In this document: positions 14,321 through 17,296 of the stretch, one piece after another
How the letters are laid out: the number at the start of each line of letters is the position of its first letter
Numbering within the stretch: the stretch's first letter is position 1
Assembly: GCA_910586735.1 (NCBI GenBank)
Contig: CAJUJW010000052.1
Span: 1 to 17,296, forward strand
Direction: 5' to 3'
DNA from: an uncultured Oscillibacter sp.
Lineage (GTDB): Bacteria > Bacillota > Clostridia > Oscillospirales > Oscillospiraceae
Length of the DNA: 17,296 nt
Position numbers and translations under genes: made by a program
The notes under the pieces: generated by a model
Database searches by the model: none
Seen by the model: the letters and a program-made list of their open reading frames with translations, nothing else
What the model was told of the DNA's origin: nothing

Positions 14321-15199
14321 TTAATCCGTCAGCTCAACCGCTCTCACACACCAACGGAGGTCCCGCTCATCCCGGACGCAGGTGTACAGCGTCAGGCAGT
14401 TCTCGGAGGTATTCTCCAGGCTGCTCAGGTCCGTTTCCGTCACCTTGGCAATGGAGGTCACCTCATAGGTCCGGGTCCCCTCCTTGGTGGTCAGGGTGAT
14501 TTCGTCCCCGGCCTCCAGGGTATGGATTTTGCCGAAGTACGAATTGGTCCCCCGATTATGGGCGGCCAACCCGACGTTGCCGTTCCAGATGGAGGTCTCC
14601 TCAAAGTGGCCCACGCCCTTTTTCAGCGCGGCGCTGTCGGTGCCCTGCACGATCTTGACATTCAGGCCGATGGCGGGGATTTTCAGGGTACCCAGGAATC
14701 CGTTGCTGTAGTAGCTGTCCTCGGTGACGCTGGTGAAGCCCACGGAGGCCGTGTCATTGGGCCGGGTGGTGACAGTGAACTGCTCCGGGGGAGTGGAAGA
14801 GCCGGAGGAGCCGCTTCCGCTGGCGGAGATTGACGTGCTGGGCAGGAACCCGCCCATGCCGCTGGACACACCATTTTCCGAAACAGAGTAATTCGCTCCG
14901 CCTACCTGATTCACCAGCCCGCCGCTCAAAGCGCCGGGAACCAGATTAGGTGTCAGGTACTCACCGCTGCCGGGAAGGTAGCTGGTGGGGGTACCGAAAC
15001 CGGGGGCCACCAGAGCCACGTTCTTGCTCCGGTCCACGTTGGGGTTTTCAACTTCATAGATGGTATCGTCGCTGGTGGGCCGGGCGAAGAGGAAATCGTC
15101 CGCTCCATCGTAGCTGTACTCCAATGCGCTGGCCTGGACGGCGCACAGGACGCAGATCATGCAGGCCAGCAGGAACAGTCTGAACTTTTTCAATGGCAT
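14321..15199 (-). CDS. Sortase family transpeptidase
   Basis: This 292-aa protein has its ATG overlapping the previous stop by one base (TAATG). The N-terminal hydrophobic stretch at 7-24 (LFLLACMICVLCAV) is a signal peptide or membrane anchor. Residues 25-150 are a low-complexity, Gly/Ser-rich spacer, unusually long for a sortase. The catalytic domain runs from about 165 to the end: FLGTLKIPAIGLNVKIVQGT, His214 in LAAHNRG, Cys274 in LTLYTC and Arg282 in RWCVRA. All three catalytic residues are therefore present. Class is uncertain; the catalytic core looks class D- or B-like. It would cleave between Thr and Gly of LPxTG and join the substrate to an amine acceptor. The only LPxTG protein visible is the giant adhesin, at LPRTGY. 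A 94-base gap separates it from the CAP gene. Confidence 0.88.
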   Translation of the reverse strand: MPLKKFRLFLLACMICVLCAVQASALEYSYDGADDFLFARPTSDDTIYEVENPNVDRSKNVALVAPGFGTPTSYLPGSGEYLTPNLVPGALSGGLVNQVGGANYSVSENGVSSGMGGFLPSTSISASGSGSSGSSTPPEQFTVTTRPNDTASVGFTSVTEDSYYSNGFLGTLKIPAIGLNVKIVQGTDSAALKKGVGHFEETSIWNGNVGLAAHNRGTNSYFGKIHTLEAGDEITLTTKEGTRTYEVTSIAKVTETDLSSLENTSENCLTLYTCVRDERDLRWCVRAVELTD

Positions 15200-16101
15200 T
15201 ATCTCCTTCTGATTTTCTTGTACACAAAGGCACCGCCGAGAGCCAGCACCAGAACCGCGCCGCCGATCATAAGCGGGCGCTTGATACCGGAAGCATCAAC
15301 GGGTTCGCCGTCCTGAACGCCGGAGTCCTTCGGGGCCTCGGTGCTGCCGAACACGGCGGTATAGGTGACCACATTGCAGCCGGTCTTGGAAACCTCGCCG
15401 GAGTAGTCGGCGGTCACCGTATACCCGGTGGCGTATTTGCTGGAGGTGCTGCCGGTATACCGGGCCGTGGCGGTGTAGCGGGTGACCACGCCCTCGCCGG
15501 ACTCCTGAGTGGAATTGCTCCACTGCACGTCCGCCAGGGTCAAGCTCCGTCCGCCGTCCGAGATGGTCTTTGGCACCAGGGACAGGTCCGCGTCCGACAA
15601 ATTCGGATAGGTACGAGTCGCAGACACTGTGCCGGTCTTGGTGGCGTAGCCGTCCGTGGTCACCTTGACCGTGGTGTGGTCCAGGTGCAGCTTCCCGGTG
15701 TAGCCGTCCTCCGTGACGGTTTCGATCTCGGCGTCCAGAGTCTGCAGGATTTTCTCCATGTTATTGGTGTCGCTGGGCATGGTCACGGTCTGGACATGGG
15801 GCTTGGTGTCCACGCCCACCTCGTCCTTCCGGGTCATGTCCAGCAGGTAGTACAGCCGCCCGTTTCGCTCGAAGTCCTCCGTGGGAATGAGGCTGGGGTC
15901 ATCGTCCAGGGACAGCTGATACACCTTCTGGATGCGAAGCTCGTCGAAGTCACCGTAGGTGTATTCCTCTACGGAAATGGGGTAATAGGCGCTGTCCCTG
16001 CCCGGTCCAGCGGCCTGAGCGGCCTCGGTGGCAGAGGCGGGGAGGGCCAAAAGGGAACAGAGCAGGAATGTCGCCAGGAACAAAGGGATTGTTCTTTTCA
16101 T
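15199..16101 (-). CDS. Secreted protein with C-terminal membrane anchor (function unknown)
   Basis: This 300-aa protein has its ATG at 16101 preceded by AGGAGA. It has a signal peptide (IPLFLATFLLCSLLALPASA, cleavage near residue 24). The extracellular part (about 30-270) is Thr- and Tyr-rich with alternating strands (GVVTRYTATARYTGS, YTVTADYSGEV), suggesting one or two beta domains. One transmembrane segment (about 276-294, LMIGGAVLVLALGGAFVY) is followed by KKIRRR, so it is a type I membrane protein. There is no LPxTG motif before the segment. It overlaps the sortase gene by one base, and such proteins commonly accompany the sortase and SpaA genes of these elements. It might assist assembly or membrane retention of the adhesin, but that is inference. 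No enzymatic motif is visible. Confidence 0.75.
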   Translation of the reverse strand: MKRTIPLFLATFLLCSLLALPASATEAAQAAGPGRDSAYYPISVEEYTYGDFDELRIQKVYQLSLDDDPSLIPTEDFERNGRLYYLLDMTRKDEVGVDTKPHVQTVTMPSDTNNMEKILQTLDAEIETVTEDGYTGKLHLDHTTVKVTTDGYATKTGTVSATRTYPNLSDADLSLVPKTISDGGRSLTLADVQWSNSTQESGEGVVTRYTATARYTGSTSSKYATGYTVTADYSGEVSKTGCNVVTYTAVFGSTEAPKDSGVQDGEPVDASGIKRPLMIGGAVLVLALGGAFVYKKIRRR

Positions 16102-16320
16102 AGCTGTTTTTCTCCTATTTCATTATCTTTCCGCCTCGCGGCGGGAGGGGGCCGCTCTCTGGGGCGGAGCGATGGTTTTCTCAATGGAACCGCCAATCTG
16201 ACGTCTCATGCCTTGAATCTCTTTCAGGAAGGCCAGCCGGTCCTCGATCTCCCAGCCCTGGCAGCGCTCCGCCATCTTCGTCAGGTCCGGCAGCTCCCGC
16301 TGGACGCCGAAGCGGCGGCG

Positions 16321-16430
16321 CGTCGGAAGAAATTCCGCTCTGCTCCGTTTCCCCCTGACGGCGAAAACTGCGCTCGCTCCATTCCTTCCTCCTTTCCCCA
16401 CGCGACCCGCTTCGCTGGGCTCGCGCGGGG
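16321..16430 (-). repeat. Hairpin-ended repeat element, copy 2
   Basis: On the plus strand it runs CGTCGGAAGAAATTCCGCTC through a GCGAAAACTGCGCTCGCTCC middle to CTTTCCCC and the hairpin 16396-16430. That stem is CCCC-A-CGCGA with TCGCG-C-GGGG, and the centre is CCCGCTTCGCTGGGC. It has the same orientation as the ssb copy. It contributes about 37 in-frame codons to the last pseudogene fragment (GRVGKGGRNGASAVFAVRGK region). Confidence 0.75.
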
Positions 16431-16655
16431 GGGGTAGAGACGGCCTGGGCTTTTGACTGTAACCGAGATTGACCGCCAGCGTCATCTGCCAGGGGTCATA
16501 ATAGGCCCCGGAGGACAGGTTTTCACCAGCGGTAAACCTGGACGGGTGAGAAGTTCAGCAGGGCGGTCAGGGCCGCTTCCGTGGTTCTGGTGTCATCCCT
16601 GTGCTGAATCTTTCGCGGCTCGTTACCTTGGACTTTGTTAACAATAGTTTGAGTC

Positions 16656-16763
16656 CCCCGCCGCAAACCAGCGCAGCGTTTGCGGTGGGGAGAGGAGGGA
16701 GAATGGAGCGGGCGGAGTCCTTGCCGCAGGCGGGGACGGAGCAGAGCGGAATTTCTTCCGACG
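16656..16763 (+). repeat. Hairpin-ended repeat element, copy 3 (inverted relative to copies 1 and 2)
   Basis: Its terminal 28 bases, 16736-16763, are the perfect reverse complement of 16321-16348 in copy 2. At the other end lies a 13-bp hairpin: CCCCGCCGCAAAC at 16656-16668 with GTTTGCGGTGGGG at 16678-16690, with one G-T pair. It is read in the pseudogene as SSEEIPLCSVPACGKDSARS. The stem sequence differs from both other copies. Confidence 0.75.
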
Positions 16764-16975
16764 AGGCCTCCGGGAGCTGGGCCATGGCCAGGGCGATGTT
16801 CCCGGAACTATAGGAGGGGTTGTCCCCCTGAAGCTCCAGGTAACGGGCAAATTTCTGAGGTTCTTGGTGATCTGTATGACGCTGGCATCCCGGAGGGCAG
16901 CGGCGGTTTCCTTGTCCGCCTGCCGTTCCTCCCGCCATTTGGTGTCCGCTGTGGACTTGTCGCTGATGATTTTGC

Positions 16976-17296
16976 CTAAGTTCGCCATGGGATTGGATTC
17001 CTCTGGGGCTTTTTCACCTCCTCCAGCACCCCTGTGAGCTTGTACATAAGCTGGGCGTTCCAGTCCTTGCCGTACTTGGGAACCCGAATCTCCACCTCAT
17101 ACCCGGCCTCCCGATACCTCCCCCGCATCTCCTTTGCCGCCGCGATCCCCGGCCCGTCGTTGTCCAGCAGGAGCTTAATGGATTTCAAATGAGGATGGTC
17201 CCGAAGGTAGGTGTCCAGGGACCCGCTGTACAGCCCGCAGAGGGCGACGGCATTGCTGTGGACCTCCGGGCAGAGGGTGCAGAAGCTCATGAGGTC
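16976..17296 (-). CDS. TOPRIM / DUF3991-type protein (C-terminal part, cut by window edge)
   Basis: The last 106 codons of a larger gene are visible. The frame is still open at 17296 (codons for Asp-Leu precede MSFCTLCPEVH), so the Met at 17290 is internal. The sequence SIKLLLDNDGPGIAAAKEMR carries the TOPRIM acidic motif (D-x-D-G-x-G) expected after the glutamate motif, which lies outside the window. It is followed by the strand YEVEIRVPKYGKDWNAQL. TOPRIM domains of primases and topoisomerases bind Mg2+ at these acidic residues. Proteins with DUF3991 plus TOPRIM are typical of conjugative elements and are thought to act in DNA processing or priming. The stop overlaps the start of the decayed downstream gene by 13 bases, so the two were once translationally linked. 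Confidence 0.8.
   Translation of the reverse strand, partial: DLMSFCTLCPEVHSNAVALCGLYSGSLDTYLRDHPHLKSIKLLLDNDGPGIAAAKEMRGRYREAGYEVEIRVPKYGKDWNAQLMYKLTGVLEEVKKPQRNPIPWRT

Larger units (their letters stand above)
16123..16988 (-). pseudogene. Decayed element gene (ArdC-like or antirestriction-type protein), broken by frameshifts and two repeat copies
   Basis: Pieces in three frames make one protein of the kind that follows the TOPRIM gene in Tn1549-like elements. Piece 1 from ATG 16988 reads MANLGKIISDKSTADTKWRE. One base is missing near 16860 and the next frame gives QKFARYLELQGDNPSYSSGN and IALAMAQLPEA. A repeat copy follows (16763-16656). A third frame reads KVQGNEPRKIQHRDDTRTTE then ALTALLNFSPVQVYRW and hits a TGA near 16523. 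The last frame gives AYYDPWQMTLAVNLGYSQKP, then the second repeat copy (16430-16321), then RRFGVQRELPDL and RRQIGGSIEKTIAPPQR. Native sequence between these parts appears to be missing. The ArdC-like name is from memory of the family and is uncertain, but decay is clear. Confidence 0.75.

Overview
The window looks like part of an integrative conjugative element of the Tn1549/CTn type from a moderately GC-rich gut Firmicute (class Clostridia, probably Oscillospiraceae or a relative). This is inferred from the gene set: TOPRIM/DUF3991 protein, element-type SSB, ParB-like protein, DUF4240 protein, ParM-like ATPase, and a sortase plus Cna-B surface protein. No relaxase, type IV secretion gene or integrase lies inside the window, so the element type is an inference. 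Every supported gene is on the minus strand and is described below from right to left, in transcription order.

Right part (17296-13465): the 3' end of a TOPRIM-domain gene runs into a decayed gene (16123-16988) that carries two inverted copies of a short hairpin-bearing repeat. Then come a secreted, C-terminally membrane-anchored protein, a sortase, and a secreted CAP-domain protein. A clear intrinsic terminator (13401-13433) follows the CAP gene.

Centre (13368-5728): one gene of 2546 codons encodes a giant surface adhesin. It has a signal peptide, an N-terminal thioester-type domain (Cys75/Gln143), 22 Cna-B/SpaA-like modules and a C-terminal domain ending in LPRTGY, with no hydrophobic segment after the sortase motif. 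The sortase upstream is its likely partner.

Left part (5642-1): a tightly overlapping operon (ATGA, GTGA or TAATG junctions) encodes SSB, a ParB-like protein, a frameshifted unknown gene, two further unknown proteins, two related DUF4240-type proteins, another unknown protein and the start of a ParM-like actin ATPase. The SSB and Par-type genes point to single-stranded DNA handling and maintenance of the element. The unknown genes share modules: a KLYSPL-type motif occurs in three of them and one C-terminal domain is duplicated.

The most unusual observation is a repeat family of about 106-110 bp with three copies in the window. Each copy ends in a 35-nt hairpin whose stem sequence differs between copies while pairing is largely kept. 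One copy is inserted in frame in the SSB gene, in the predicted loop between the last two OB-fold strands. The other two sit in the decayed gene, in opposite orientations, where native coding sequence is missing. This resembles protein-coding palindromic elements such as the Rickettsia RPEs.
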